This document shows positions 25,002 through 37,507 of a stretch of DNA of 64,000 bases, piece by piece. How positions within the stretch are numbered: position 1 is the stretch's first letter; each line of letters begins with the position of its first letter. Below the pieces are notes generated by a model, which saw only the letters and a program-made list of their open reading frames with translations, ran no database searches and was not told where the DNA came from. Source of the DNA: Euryodendron excelsum (lineage: Eukaryota; Streptophyta; Magnoliopsida; Ericales; Pentaphylacaceae); the NCBI GenBank assembly GCA_033060915.1, contig CM065389.1, positions 20,412,501-20,476,500 on the forward strand, in the 5' to 3' direction. The position numbers and the translations under genes are program-made.

Positions 25002-28000
25002 ATGGCTTCAAACAGCAAGCCACTGCCACCCATGAAACCCAAGACCCACTACCACCAGACAACCACCGCCACCACCACCAATGGGTACTCCAGCGACAGC
25101 AATTCTTCGAGCCCGCCTCCATCACCTCGCCGTCACTCTATTCTCCCCCATTGCCGCCGGCGACGGGTTCCGTCAAAAGTTCACTCGTTTTCCCGCCGGG
25201 AAAGCTTCCTCGCCGGAATATTCCTCCGGCGAAGCCTGAGATACTTCCTGTTGTTGCCTCTTCTGTACGTCTCGGGATTGATCATGTGCGCGGGTCCGTT
25301 CTATTCAATGATGCGCCCGCATCCTTTACCTGGGTCCATCTACCGCAGCCACGAGATCTTCCAAAAGCTTTGGGATGATATTCAGTCTGACAATTCGTCC
25401 GCAATTGAGGTTTGCTCTTTGGGCTTCTTCAATTTTCTTTTACATTTGGTTGTTTCTTTGGCTCTATATTTACTTTCGGTTTGATTGACGAGACAATGCG
25501 AGAAGGAACAAAAAAGCAGTAGGAAGATGTTGAATTTTTTTTCTTTCTTTGGAAGTTCTACTAAAATGGATGTTCTTAATGGGCTTCCTTCTTCTTTTCA
25601 TTTGATCTTACACTCCCCAAAATTTTGTTTGGTTGCTAAGAAAGTGCGGTAATAGAAAATTAATTTTAATTTTGGGTCATTTTTGTTACGAAGTACCACC
25701 CAAGTGATCCTATTATACAACTAATTGGCTACCTTGGCTCATCTTTTCTTCTTTATTTAATTTTCCTATAAACCATCGCATTGCATACATTGTTGGCTCC
25801 TCATTCATATCAATTGTCAAATCCATAAAATACTATTTGACTGATGCACATGGAAATTTAGGTAAACTATTTTAGTTTACATGGGAAACTTTGGTTCTCG
25901 ATAGCTTGCGAAAAGCCTTTGCCAGTGGAGTTTCAAATATGTTATTACGTAACTTATTGTGCATATGCAAATATGTTTTTCCGTAATTTATTGTCCGTAT
26001 GCAAACCTGGTCTAGCTGTTTGATGAATTCACAATTGAGATACTATCAAAACTTTGTTTTATGTCCTCGGAAAAATTAGTAGAATGCTGGAATCTTTTTT
26101 TTATTTTTATTTTTATTTTTATTATTGGTGCAATGCAGGAGTTTAATGTACAAAGAAACAACATAAAAATTGTACTCTTGTCATGGACACTGATTGATCA
26201 AAACAATGGGACAGAATTGCTTTTGGGATTTATTTTCCCATGCAGTTGGTGTCTGCAAATCTGCGATAGTATATATATGACAGTTGACAATAAAATTAGA
26301 AGATTCTGAAAGAACATACTCAGCATTGGCTACTTTCTTAGTGTATCCCCTGCCAATATCACCGGGACAACCTAACTGCCCACGAGGTGGCCTAGTGTTA
26401 AGGGTGAGCAAGGGACTGTGTGGTGAGACGTACGGTCGATTCCCCCTGGAATTAAACTCGTGATTTAAGTGGAGAGTCATGGTGGTGGGTTGCTGCGCTA
26501 GCTCTCTACAGGGAATTAGTCCTACCAAAGGTGGGGACACCCCTGTTATAAAAAATAAAAAAAATCACCGGGACAACCTACGCATTTGAACCTTGTTGTC
26601 CACCTTCCACCTAATTGATGGGCTTGTCTTACCTTAGTTTCATTAGTGGGAAGTAAAATGGGGTTGAAATGAGGAACTGGAAAACATGATAGTTGAAACA
26701 ATTTGAAGAGGAATGAGAAATCTTATGAGTTTGTTGTTATGGAGAGAAGGCCATATACAATTACCATGTGAAAAAATACTTTTGTTGGAAGTCTAGGATT
26801 GCTTCCTATATAATATCTCATTTACCAGAGAGTTTCTAGAAGTATTTGAAATGTTCTCGGGGAAGTTAAAGTAGAGTTGTCCATCTATTTCTGAGAAGCT
26901 TCTAATTAGTTTGAGAAACAGAACTACTTAAACTGGTTTCTCTGGGGAAGAGTTTCTGGTAAATGCGGTTTTATTGATGTACTACGATGTTTAGTCATCT
27001 CTCTCTTTCAACATCAGTACCCTGCTCTAATTAATTCTGTGCCAGATTATGTGTGAACAGAGACCAACTATGATACATTAATGTCATTTTTGGTAGGACA
27101 CTGCTCTTGAAACTGAAGTGTATTCAATTAACATGTTCATCTGTAGGGGATTGCCCCCAAAAATAAAAAGGAATAAAAAAGAAACTAATGTAATCAAACA
27201 AGACTATTAGCAGTGAAAATTCAGTGAACTTCTCTAATATTCTTGCTTTGTTGAGGAACATTATTTACTGAATACTTTTTTTATAACTTGTTCCCTAATT
27301 ATATCCAATTTTAATGGTTTTGATCCCAGAATAAGGCCTGATCAGAGAAGAAACAAATGTCAAATTGGTTTATCTTATTTATATTTTAAGATTCATCTAT
27401 GATTAGCTGAGTTGACGTTTTGTTTATTGTCGTAGCTGTCCTCTGTATGGAGATATAAGAGGAAGCTGAAAGAGCAGAAACCTTGCGCAAAAACTGCAGT
27501 TGGCCGAAAATTAGGTATGAAGATTTAGTTTTGATCTATTTAATTTCCTCGATTTTGTTGCAATAATGCATTCAACTATTTGACCGAGCAACTTTGCCAT
27601 TATTCCCATTTAGCAAACTAGTATTTGGTAGTTGGATTAGTATTTGAGTCAGCATTTTCTGCAATAAAGAAAGTTAAGCAATATAGCTTTCTTTTTATGG
27701 GCTAATGAACTAATTGTTTTGCATTTTAGGGTCCTCTACGCATGGTCCTTACTTCATTGTTGAAGCTAATGGTGGCCTTAATCAACAGCGTTCATCAGTA
27801 TGTGATTTCTCTTGTAATTAATCACCTACTTGGTCCACAAGTTATTATTCTGCTTCACTTTCTGTAAATTTTCCTAATTGCATTATGTCAGTAGTCATTA
27901 TATTGAACCCAAGTCTCTGTTCCTTCAAAATGCTTAATCACAACAATGCGCCCCCTCCCCTTATTTCCCAACAAACAGGTGGAAAAAAGAAAAAAGAAAA

Positions 28001-31000
28001 AAAAATCCAAATGCATACTTGTTCACTCCAATTTTTGAAATTCCTAAATCATATCTTATATTTTGCAGTGAGGCTATGTATGATATTTCAACTTTTAAAA
28101 CCAGTAGTAAAATCCTGATAAGAACAGTTCTCAGCAAACACAGATGATCTAACACATGCCCAAAACAGTTTTAATTAGAAAGTTTTGAATTTTAACTTTG
28201 TTTGCTTATAAATGCTTCTACGTCATGGAGTTTTTGGTAAGTCCAGAAAAGTAATGATTATCCATTTGGAATGTTAGGTTCCTTTCCATGGATGGATTTG
28301 AAAAAGAAGGGACTTTTGGGTTCAAATTTACAGATGCAAGAGGGAATTAGCTAATAGCATTGGATTATGATACGTAAGGTGTGCGATATAGTAGAGGTAG
28401 GAAAATCTCATATTGTAACTAGAAATGTTCTTGTGATGGGTCTTTCTGTCTTACATCATTCCTGTCTTCTTGTTTTTGAATCCACCCAAATAAAGTTCTC
28501 AGACTCCTTGCATCTTGTTGAACTTCAAATTAAAACCAAGTCATTGAATCTAGATCTTAGTTATGCTCCTGAGACAATCAAATCCAAATTTGTAATTTAA
28601 AATGCAACCTTATATAATTTTAATGAAGATCATATGCCAATTAACAATATCTAGGGAGAAAAACTAAAGTAAAATAGAACGACTGAGATAACTTTTAAAT
28701 GTATACAACCATATCTAAATCACAACACTTAAGTCTTTGAAAAAGTTGTAAACGGTGATAGGAACATAAATGTATTGTATAAAATCTTTTGTTTCTACTT
28801 CATTTGCATCCTAGGAAGATGAAAGAAAGAGGAAAAAGTTGAAATCTGACAACTATGAAACTTTTCTTTCCCTTTCTGAGTCTACTGACCATCAAATGGA
28901 GTATAAAGCTGGCCATGGGTGCAAGTGACAGCCCATTTTATCCTGCACAGCTGCTTACGAAGTTTTTTCCTAACCATAACTTTTTTCTTTACCTCTTCTG
29001 TTGCAGATCTGCAATGCTGTGGCTGTGGCTGGACTTTTGAATGCTACACTGGTCATCCCTCACTTTGACTTGCACAATGTTTGGAGGGATGCAAGGCAAA
29101 GAATTATTTTCCTTCCGTTATTGTTTTTTTGTGCATTAAATCAGAATGAAAATTGTTCAACCTTCCAGTACAACTGCACTTAAGTGTTTAAGTTGATGCT
29201 AGTTGACAAGTATATATGATTTGAAATAGACAAACAGTGTCTTTTTCATATAAGATTTAGCAGGCAAAAGCGCTTAAAAACTGGTACATTCGATTGTAAG
29301 AGCTTAAGAAAACCTGTGCATGCTTTGCCTTTTCATTTACTGATTTATTTTTTGCTGCTTTGCAGTCAGTTTAGTGATATTTATGATGAGGAGCATTTTA
29401 TAACCACCCTTGAGGATTATGTAAAAGTGGTTCGTGAGCTACCTGAGGACTTGATGGAAGTATATGATTTCAACATCAGCAATATACCGAATTTCCGCGT
29501 CCAGGCTTGGGCTACAACCAAATATTACTTGGAAGAAGTGTATCCTGTCTTGAGTGAACATCGGTAAGTACTTAACGATTGTCTCTTCCTCTTTCCGTTC
29601 TAATTCATCTCTTTATGTAATTTAATAAATGGGTGCACTTTAGAATGATAATCAGGGATATCAACAAACTGAATCTTGGAGCTATCTAGTAATTGTGTAC
29701 AGCAATTAACAAATGCACAGATTGATGGTCCATATGCACAATACCATCCTGGTTTTCTTTTTGTTTCTAAAATTTACAACCCTATTTTTTCTGCTACTCA
29801 GTTTCAGAAAATATGGATGAGTAAAGGGTGGAGCTCTGGATGTGTTTTCATTCTGTTAAACTCTGCAGATCAATGATTGCATGACAGTGTATTTGAATGG
29901 TTCCTCTGTGTACCATGTAGAGGCCTGCAAACTGAAGGAATAAAACAAAGCTGGAAGGCGTTGATCTTCCCTATTTTGTCAGTTACCTTCGTTAAATAAA
30001 CATATACTTGAGGCTGGTGTGTTTATATTTGAGTTAGCAATACCAAGTCTTAGAATAAGCAGAACTCCTGGTTGACATTGATGCCTGATTTAATTGGAAA
30101 TAAAATTTTGAGTTATAAGGGAAGTGTTACACAGTATAGGCAATGGCTATGGAATTTTGACAAGGAATCCATGTTAACCTTTGTTGTGTAATGCTTTATT
30201 GACAAAAATCTCATCCGGCTGTGCAACTTACAGTCTATGGTTATGCGAACACCTTAAGATGTGTGAAGTTCCTCTGCTGGATGTGTTTGAACTCCTAAGT
30301 TTAACTTCTGTTTATTTGAACTGAATCCTATAACTAGATGCATGTTCCTGTATGTGAACTCATTCACACAGGTTTTCTGCGGGCCAAGAACTGATGCTGT
30401 CCTAAACTTTATGCAGGCATATATGAAATTAGAAACAAAGTTCATATTCGGCCTATCTGATTCAAGTTGCTTCGTAAATTGCATATTTGATGACTCTATC
30501 CTTTATCAAATTGCTGTTACCCCAATCCTAACATCAAAGTGTGGGACAATTCCAATTTAAATTTGCATTCTTTATCTGGCAAGAGTCGAAGTTGCTGTGA
30601 AATATTGTAGCAGACTTATTTCTAATCACTTATCTGTTTGACGCAGAGTTATCCGCATTGCTCCCTTTGCAAACAGATTAGCTATGAATGTTCCACCTCA
30701 TATTCAATTTTTGAGATGCCTAGCCAATTATGAAGCATTGAGATTCTCTCTTCCTATCTCTAAGGTTGCAAAGAAATTAGTCAACCGGATGATTGACAAG
30801 AGCTCAAGTACTGGTGGAAAATATGTTTCCATCCACCTTCGGTTTGAGGAGGTACTGATTTTTATTTTGGATTTATTTTCTCATGAAATTTTGATTTATT
30901 TAAAATTCATTATCTAATGAAACTCAATTAGTAGTTGATCTTCAAGCATAGGACATGGTGGCCTTCTCATGCTGTGTTTATGATGGAGGAGAGGCTGAAA

Positions 31001-33624
31001 ATTTTGAAATGGAATCCATAAGGGAAAAGGGCTGGGGAGAGAAATTCAAACGTAAAGATCGTGTCATTGCACCTGGCCTCAATCGAATCAAGGGAAAGTG
31101 CCCTATGACCCCTTTGGAGGTTAGTTTTCGGAACTCTAGTATCACATTCCTTTTTGGTTCAGTTTCTTCTTTCTAGTAAAACCCTTTTAGAGGTAGTTCA
31201 TGGGAGGTTAGTCTTTATGACTGTGTTGTCTCAACGTCTACTTTGTTAGTATTATTTTTTCTTTTGGTAGGAATTTGGTATAGCTTATGGTGTTGATTCT
31301 TTCTGTTACATGTAGCTCTCTGTCCTGCCAGATAACAACTTTTTTGCTGCATATATTTTTCTCTGTCAGCATAGGTTGGGATGATGCTGAGAGGTATGGG
31401 ATTCGCCAACCACACTCCAATTTATTTGGCCTCAGGGAAAATTTACCAGGCTGAGAAAAATTTAGCTCCACTACTACAGATGTTTCCCTTTCTATTGACT
31501 AAAGAGTCCCTTGCAACCCCAGATGAGCTCGCTTCGTTTGAGGTAGGATATTCTGCTGCCTTGTACGTCAGCATGTTATTCCAATTACTTAATAGTGTTC
31601 TGATGCCCTCTTAAGTCTCTGCTGAGGGAGCTTGTTGGATTGAGATTAGATAACTATGCAAACCAACTTGTCTTCCCGTTATTTCATTCTCATTGTATCC
31701 CTTCTCACCATCTTTGTGAACATCATTGTTATAGTTTATTGCCACTGTACAGATTTGCAGAAGAAATCACTTCATGAATCATGTTTATCAGTGGCCTAAA
31801 TATTTAATACTACATGAAATGTTGGAAATGTACTAACTTGAACCATGTCTTCTTCATCTATTCCCTTCTCTCCCTTTTAGAGTCTAAGCTGCACTCCTCA
31901 CCTGTTCAATCCAGCAGGGGCTGTGCCAACCTTCTCTATATCATTCTAATTTTATTGGATATCCCCAAAGTGGACAACTTGTTCGATTCAACACGGAAAT
32001 CATTGAACTCATTCAATCTTGTACAAGTCTAGTTTGGTCTTTCCCAGATTAGTCCCCGCCCAACCCCCTTGTGTGTGTTTTCTGTTTTTTGATGGACAAC
32101 AGATGGTGATCAAATTGTAAGATGAGAAAAGTGTCAATGGATGGTTTTCAGATTGTAAGAATAGAAGAATAAAACTGAACTGAAGTTTATGATACACTGT
32201 AGTTGTGAATATAGCCATATTTGAAGGCTTAAAGAAAATTAAAAAATTCTCAAAAAATTCCAGCTTGTAAACACAGAAAATCATAATTAGATTTTTGTCT
32301 GGATCAAAACACAAAATAGGCATGTAGGTTTTCTACTTGCACTGGAGTCCACCTTTCTGTATGAGTTTAATGGTTTTATTCACTAGCCTCGATGCTCTTC
32401 AATGTTTTCATGTCAGCCAGCGGCCTAATGTGTATACGGAGTATGCTCTATAGTATGCATGTTCATTCTAATCTTTTTATTTTCTTTCTTCCCCTAAAAT
32501 TTTACCTTGGTTTTTAGGAAACAAATACAACTAGCCAATTCAAGTTCATTAGGATTCAACCCTTTTTGTTTGCGATTTGCTGAAAGGGTGGCCAAATTGA
32601 CTTAAAGCCACTTACTCAACTACCAATTTACTTTACTGACTCTATACTATACGGATTGTCGTATATTAAATATAATTTGGTCTGCAGATCGAATATATTA
32701 TAATAGAATTGGTCTGCAGATGAAGTATATTAGAATAAAATTGGTCTGCAGATCCAAGTTGCCTGAAAAAATTAATTCTAAACGGGTTATTGTAACCCTG
32801 TTTCTAGTAGAAGTAGAACCAGTGAGTTGCACAAACTTGATTAACTACTTTATTTGCTTGTGGTTAATAGGGCTATTCTTCAAGATTAGCTGCTTTGGAC
32901 TACATGGTATGCTTGTTTAGCGAGGTATTCATTTCAACTCAGAGTGGAAACTTCCCACATTTTCTTATGGGCCATCGAAGATTCCTTTATGATGGACATG
33001 CTAAAACCATCAAGCCTGATAAAAGCCAGCTTGCTGTTTTATTGCAAGACACAAGCACCAGGTAATGTTCCATATACCTTATGGAAGATCCTTGCTGTAG
33101 AAAGTTGTGTATTGGTGCATCTGTAAATTACTGAATCAAGAGTAAAAGTTGATCATTCTTGGGTGCGTCTGTTTGACCTTGATCAGATGCATGCATTGAA
33201 GCACCAGTGAAAATGAAAACCAGCTATTAAGTTACAACTCTTGAAAATTTGAAACATTACATAAATTGCCGCTTTTAGGTTACAAAGATTTTAATATCTC
33301 TTTTTAGATGATATTGGCTCTGTGCTTGATAGATATAAAATTTGGTGTATTTGAACTTCTCGCATTCTGAAAAATCCTCAGAGAAGTGGTCACTGAAATG
33401 AAACTGTTCTTTCAAAATTGATTCACAGTTGGAAGGCTTTCAAGGATCAAATGGAAGCAATGCTAGCTGAAAGTGATCGCGAGAGTATAATGGTACCTAG
33501 AGTTAGAAAAAGCAACAGAAGGACCTCTATTTTCAAAAACCCTATGCCGGAATGCAGGTGTCTCTGGGAATCGAAAAACATGACATTCATATGGACCCAT
33601 ACTTTCCACATGCCTGATCGCTAA
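25002..33624 (+). CDS. O-fucosyltransferase family protein (GT106/DUF246), ten coding exons
   Basis: Plant GT106 proteins are Golgi type II membrane glycosyltransferases; relatives include the rhamnogalacturonan-I rhamnosyltransferases and FRIABLE1. Coding exons are 25002-25409, 27436-27514, 27730-27797, 29007-29095, 29366-29563, 30647-30851, 30952-31119, 31375-31542, 32871-33061 and 33429-33624, 1770 bases or 589 residues in one frame. The N-terminus is Ser/Pro/Thr-rich with an Arg cluster (residues 1-80), then a membrane anchor (about 81-100, [15 protein letters not shown]). Catalytic-domain motifs are NGGLNQQRS (about 176-184), [38 protein letters not shown] (about 342-358), [19 protein letters not shown] and [19 protein letters not shown]. 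Exon 4 needs a GC donor (AAG|GCAAAG). Substrate cannot be inferred, and which family member it is remains open. Confidence 0.93.
26375..26563 (+). mobile_element. tRNA-derived SINE in intron 1 of the O-fucosyltransferase gene
   Basis: A 189-bp insert is flanked by a perfect 17-bp duplication, ATCACCGGGACAACCTA (26358-26374 and 26564-26580). It has a box A-like GTGGCCTAGTGTTAAGG (26387-26403), a box B-like GGTCGATTCCC (26434-26444) and an A-rich tail (TTATAAAAAATAAAAAAA). This is the full signature of a plant tRNA-related SINE, in the same direction as the host gene. The exact TSD means insertion was recent. The tRNA-like head is not a functional tRNA. Confidence 0.92.
32675..32754. repeat. 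Three 32-bp repeats in intron 8 of the O-fucosyltransferase gene
   Basis: TTGGTCTGCAGAT followed by an AT-rich GTATATTA(G)AATA-like spacer occurs at about 32678, 32709 and 32741. The block lies about 120 bp upstream of the exon 9 acceptor. Confidence 0.8.
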
Positions 33625-34785
33625 ACATATCCATTTATATGGAACGAGGCTCGTGCTACAGCTACTTCTTGTGCTTGTGCATTTGTTGATATGCTTCAAA
33701 GTACTTTTTCCCCAGAGATTTGGTCACATGTGCTTCCTGATGTGATGTTACCAAAAACATGTCGTACAGGCAATGTGGGTTCTTTGAAATTTTGACCACC
33801 GGTGGGAAATTCCAGTTCCACAAATTTTCTTTTGAACATTCAACATTGGAGGTTCTCAAAACTCTTCTCCACCGCACCTGTCAGTCGTTTGGCTCTGAAG
33901 ATACTTTCCAACCTGTTGAGGTGTGTACATTTCTTTCAAGCCTTGATCCAGAGAATAGTCGTATCTTATGTGGTGGGGATTGGAGAATGAGAAATTGAGT
34001 TTGACCTGCCAGCAATGCTCTCTATTTTTACAGTGATTCATTCGTTTTTGAGATTCTTTTCTTTGGAAAAATTCAAGCGTGGACAATTAGCGATTTGAAA
34101 TTTGTTTGTGGAATTCAAGCACCTGTCAACTTGTTTGTGAGGTTTGATCAAATGAAAATGGAGATAACGATAGTCTAGTAGCAATTCCTTCTGTGATTTT
34201 TTGTTAATGAAAATATAGAATGCAAAGGTGCATGCTGTTGGGAATTGGAAGGAAATGTATACCATGGTTTTCATTATATACTGGTAGTAAGTTGCACTCT
34301 ATTAAGTTCCTACTTTGCTTATTTCATGCCGCAATGATATTCGAGTGTGGGCTATTTGTTGCTTCAAAATGGCATTGTCGATGGAAGGGGGCTGTTTATA
34401 TTGTCAAAATGGATTGGTGCAATGCATGTACAGCTCCCTTGATGACGAAGCAGCCGGTTAAGATGCTTCTTTGAATGATTCACACCGATGGTTTGATGAG
34501 ATGCTTCACTGAAATGCTGCTACTAATTGCGGGTAACCTTCATAGAATGGCAGTTGCCGTCGGTTGGTTACTTTGGAACGTAGTTACAAGAAACTCTGTC
34601 AGACTTTCAGAACAGGAAAATGAAGTTCTCATGAAATTTTAAGGAAAGCTTTCAAGTAACTTTTTAGAAGCTCTAATCAATATCATTTGAAGAAATTTGT
34701 AGGAAATTTTTAAAAATATTGCTAAAATTCCTGGAAACCCGATTCATGTAATTTATAGTATTATTTTTCCTATGCTCTCAAATAT
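33625..34785. other. 3' UTR and downstream of the O-fucosyltransferase gene
   Basis: The 3' UTR probably occupies the first several hundred bases. No second gene is seen, and the short frames on both strands have no motifs or splice support. Confidence 0.4.
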
Positions 34786-34794
34786 TATTTTTAA
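34786..34794. repeat. 9-bp target-site duplication TATTTTTAA, left copy
   Basis: It is repeated exactly at 36386-36394, on the far side of the element at 34795-36385. Confidence 0.8.
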
Positions 34795-36087
34795 GGGTAA
34801 ATTACATTGACTACTTCTGAAGTTTGATAAAATTTAAGAATACAATTCTCAATTATTGATAATTACACTGATTACCTGTCAGAATTTGTTGAGAACCGGC
34901 GTTAATTGAGGCTGTTTAATTATATTACTGTCCTCGAATTTTTTTAATATAATCTAATGAAATAAATAACATAATTTTTTTTTTTTTTGGGTTAAAGTTG
35001 AAATATATACTCACATTAAGTAAATGAACGTGCTTATGCACACTCTAAATCTCCATCGCCGATCTTCCCCATCCTCTCCGGCCATGGACAACCCAAGGAA
35101 CCAACACCTCCTTCCCCTACGACAGCCACCGCCCTTTTCTTTCCCAAGGTCGGCAACCTCTCCAACCCCTTTTCCCACAGCAATACTGTTACCCAGCTTT
35201 AACACTATGTATACATATATATAGTTATATATATATATATTTATATACACATATATTCTGAAAATTCTGGTATTCAGATTGAGCGTCTGAGATGGGTTTG
35301 GTTGTTTGAGTTAAGGACAATCAATGGTGATGGGTTTGAAGGAGTAAAGAGAGGGGCTTCGTCACTATATGGAGAGGTTTGAAGGAGTAAAGAGGGGTTC
35401 ATGGTTCGCTGGTTTGCTTCGTCACTGTTGTGGTTTGCTGGTTTGGACGATTGATCGATGCGACTTGTCTATATCGTTGGCCCACCCCCAAACCTAACCC
35501 GGCCACCTCAAGGGTTCAATCAATAACTGTCCACAAAACCCCATCGAAAGGCCAAGGCCAGATTCTCTCTCTCTCTCTCTCTGTCTCTCTCTATAAATTT
35601 ATGATGAATTTGGAAGTCACCATTGCCATACACACATGGCTAATTTGAACCATTTTTGACAAAACCCATATTTTGGTTTACTGATTTGGGTTATGAGTTT
35701 GATAACTATGGAATGGGTTGAATCTTTTCTGGTGATGCCACCGACCCGATGCGTAGGTGAATGAGGGTAGGAGGTGGAAACATTGTGGCTGCTGGGCAGT
35801 GCGGGTAAGATTGGGTTGGTGATGGTGGTTTTTTCATAGGTGATAGTGATGGTGATAGCTGGTGGTGGGTTGTTGAATGCCATGGTTGATTTGGGGTTGT
35901 GTATGTGTTGATTGATGCGGGAAATTGATTTGGGTATGTGTGTATTTGTATGTATAACGCTTTTAAGTGAGTGCTCAATTGCTCATGCGACGGTGGTGGT
36001 GGTGGTGCTGTCATGAGAGGGAACCAGTAAGCTGCCGGACCTGGTGGAGGGGGAGGGGAAGGGAGAAGGGCAGTGACAGGCGGTGGG

Positions 36088-36123
<36 letters not shown>

Positions 36124-36385
36124 TGGTAGAGGTGTTGAATTTTTATGAATTTTTGGTTCAATTTTTTAATTATCTTGTTAATTACACTACGAAGGGTAAA
36201 TTAGAAAATTATAAAAGTTTGTAAATTGACCTCGTAAACTTCGGTCTGGTTACTAACGTTGATTTAACGCGTAGGGAATCTGTTATGAAAATTAATAAAG
36301 AAGGGAGGTTAGTGTAATGGTTAGTATGTGAGCAATACTATTTCACATTTTGTAAAATTTTAGAGGTTATTATTGTAATTCAACC
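34795..36385. mobile_element. Non-autonomous Mutator-like element (1591 bp)
   Basis: The left end reads GGGTAAATTACATTGACTAC and the right end, on the other strand, GGTTGAATTACAATAATAAC. The perfect 9-bp duplication is the Mutator hallmark. No transposase is present. The interior holds TATATA tracts (35205-35260), a CT repeat (35563-35593), GC-rich proline-coding segments readable on the minus strand (35706-36161) and a 30-base G-run (36085-36114). These may be captured host sequence. Ends like GGGTAAATTAC are common in plant Mutator-like non-autonomous families. Confidence 0.75.
36085..36114. repeat. Homopolymer of 30 G
   Basis: An uninterrupted G-run inside the Mutator-like element. On the minus strand it reads as a poly-proline tract. 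Its length is prone to sequencing error. Confidence 0.9.
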
Positions 36386-36394
36386 TATTTTTAA

Positions 36395-37453
36395 TAATAT
36401 ATAATTGTTCTAACAATTTTTTATAATTATTGTCCAGTTAATTTTTGTATTTTAATTAATCATGAAAATATTCAAATACTATTTTATTCTAGTTTTTAAG
36501 TTTCATAATAAGATTTCTTATGGATACTATTTAATTTGCCTAACGTAGATTTTTCCTGTTCCCATAATATCTTTTTGCCAAGTTTTCATTTTATGTACTT
36601 TTTCTTTTTTATATTGGCAACTATGGTTTGAATATGAGAATTAAAAGCAAACCAAAATGAAAAAAAAGAAAAGTGTTAAGGCCTAAAATTTAGAGGTTTT
36701 TTCTTTTTAAAGTTTTAAGTTTAAAATTTTTTAAGTGTTATTAAATTTTTGAAGTAACTTTTAAAATATTTGATTTGATAATTATTCGATTTGTATAAAT
36801 AAAAATTAGTTAAGGTGCAAAAACAAAAAAGAAAATGAACAGAAAAGTGGTAAATGATTTAGAAAGAGAGATTCTCAAGACAAAGACCAATACAAATTCG
36901 GGTTAGTTAAGCAAGGACGACGGTAGGTACATGAACATGTTTATAGTTGCAACAAACAATATAATCAATACCAAGTTAGAGAAAACTGATAAAATAAGTA
37001 TTGTTTCATCAAAATTTTCTTGTGAAAATGGATACAAGAGACTCAATCTTCGGTCTGAATCGTCCGATTTTGAGAATTGCAATTGCGTTATTAAAATTAT
37101 CGGAGGTGTGAAACTCTTAACTTTTAAGCAACTGATGAGAGAAAATACATAGACTAGATTGTTCAAACAAAAAAAATAAAATAAAATAATATTATTTTAT
37201 TTTATTTCCTTTTCCTATATGTTCCTTTCCCTTTCATTTCCTTCTAAAAATCCAATATGCTAACCTAGCGTTTGGGTAATTTGCAGGTCATTTGACTTCA
37301 AACATGAAACCATATATATAGATGTATGCGTGTATGTATGGACATATTATGTGGGCTGCCACACGTATGCACCACTCGGGAAGTTTAAGTTTTTACAGAA
37401 ATTATTAGATTTTAACCTGCAACGGCATATTCTTTTCTGTTCTGGTCTTTCTA

Positions 37454-37455
<2 letters not shown>
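36395..37455. other. AT-rich intergenic DNA upstream of the C2 gene
   Basis: Overlapping open frames on both strands at about 36903-37166 (73 and 87 codons) have no family motifs. They may derive from a repeat. A TATATATAG (about 37312) precedes the CT-rich leader of the C2 gene by about 150 bp. Confidence 0.4.
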
Positions 37456-37484
<29 letters not shown>

Positions 37485-37507
37485 TCTCTCTTGAAAAACA
37501 GAAAATC

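Noticed and set aside
24998..25378. 126-codon + frame overlapping exon 1 of the O-fucosyltransferase gene
   Set aside because: Shadow of the true frame from ATG 25002, which continues into conserved catalytic motifs across nine splices.
26375..26450. tRNA-like sequence
   Set aside because: Box A and B are part of a SINE with target-site duplication; no full cloverleaf.
35706..36161. 151-codon proline-rich minus frame
   Set aside because: Poly-proline comes from the 30-base G-run and GGT-rich filler inside a transposon; kept only as possible captured sequence.
36903..37166. Opposed frames of 73 and 87 codons
   Set aside because: AT-rich, mutually overlapping, no recognised motif; not promoted to genes.
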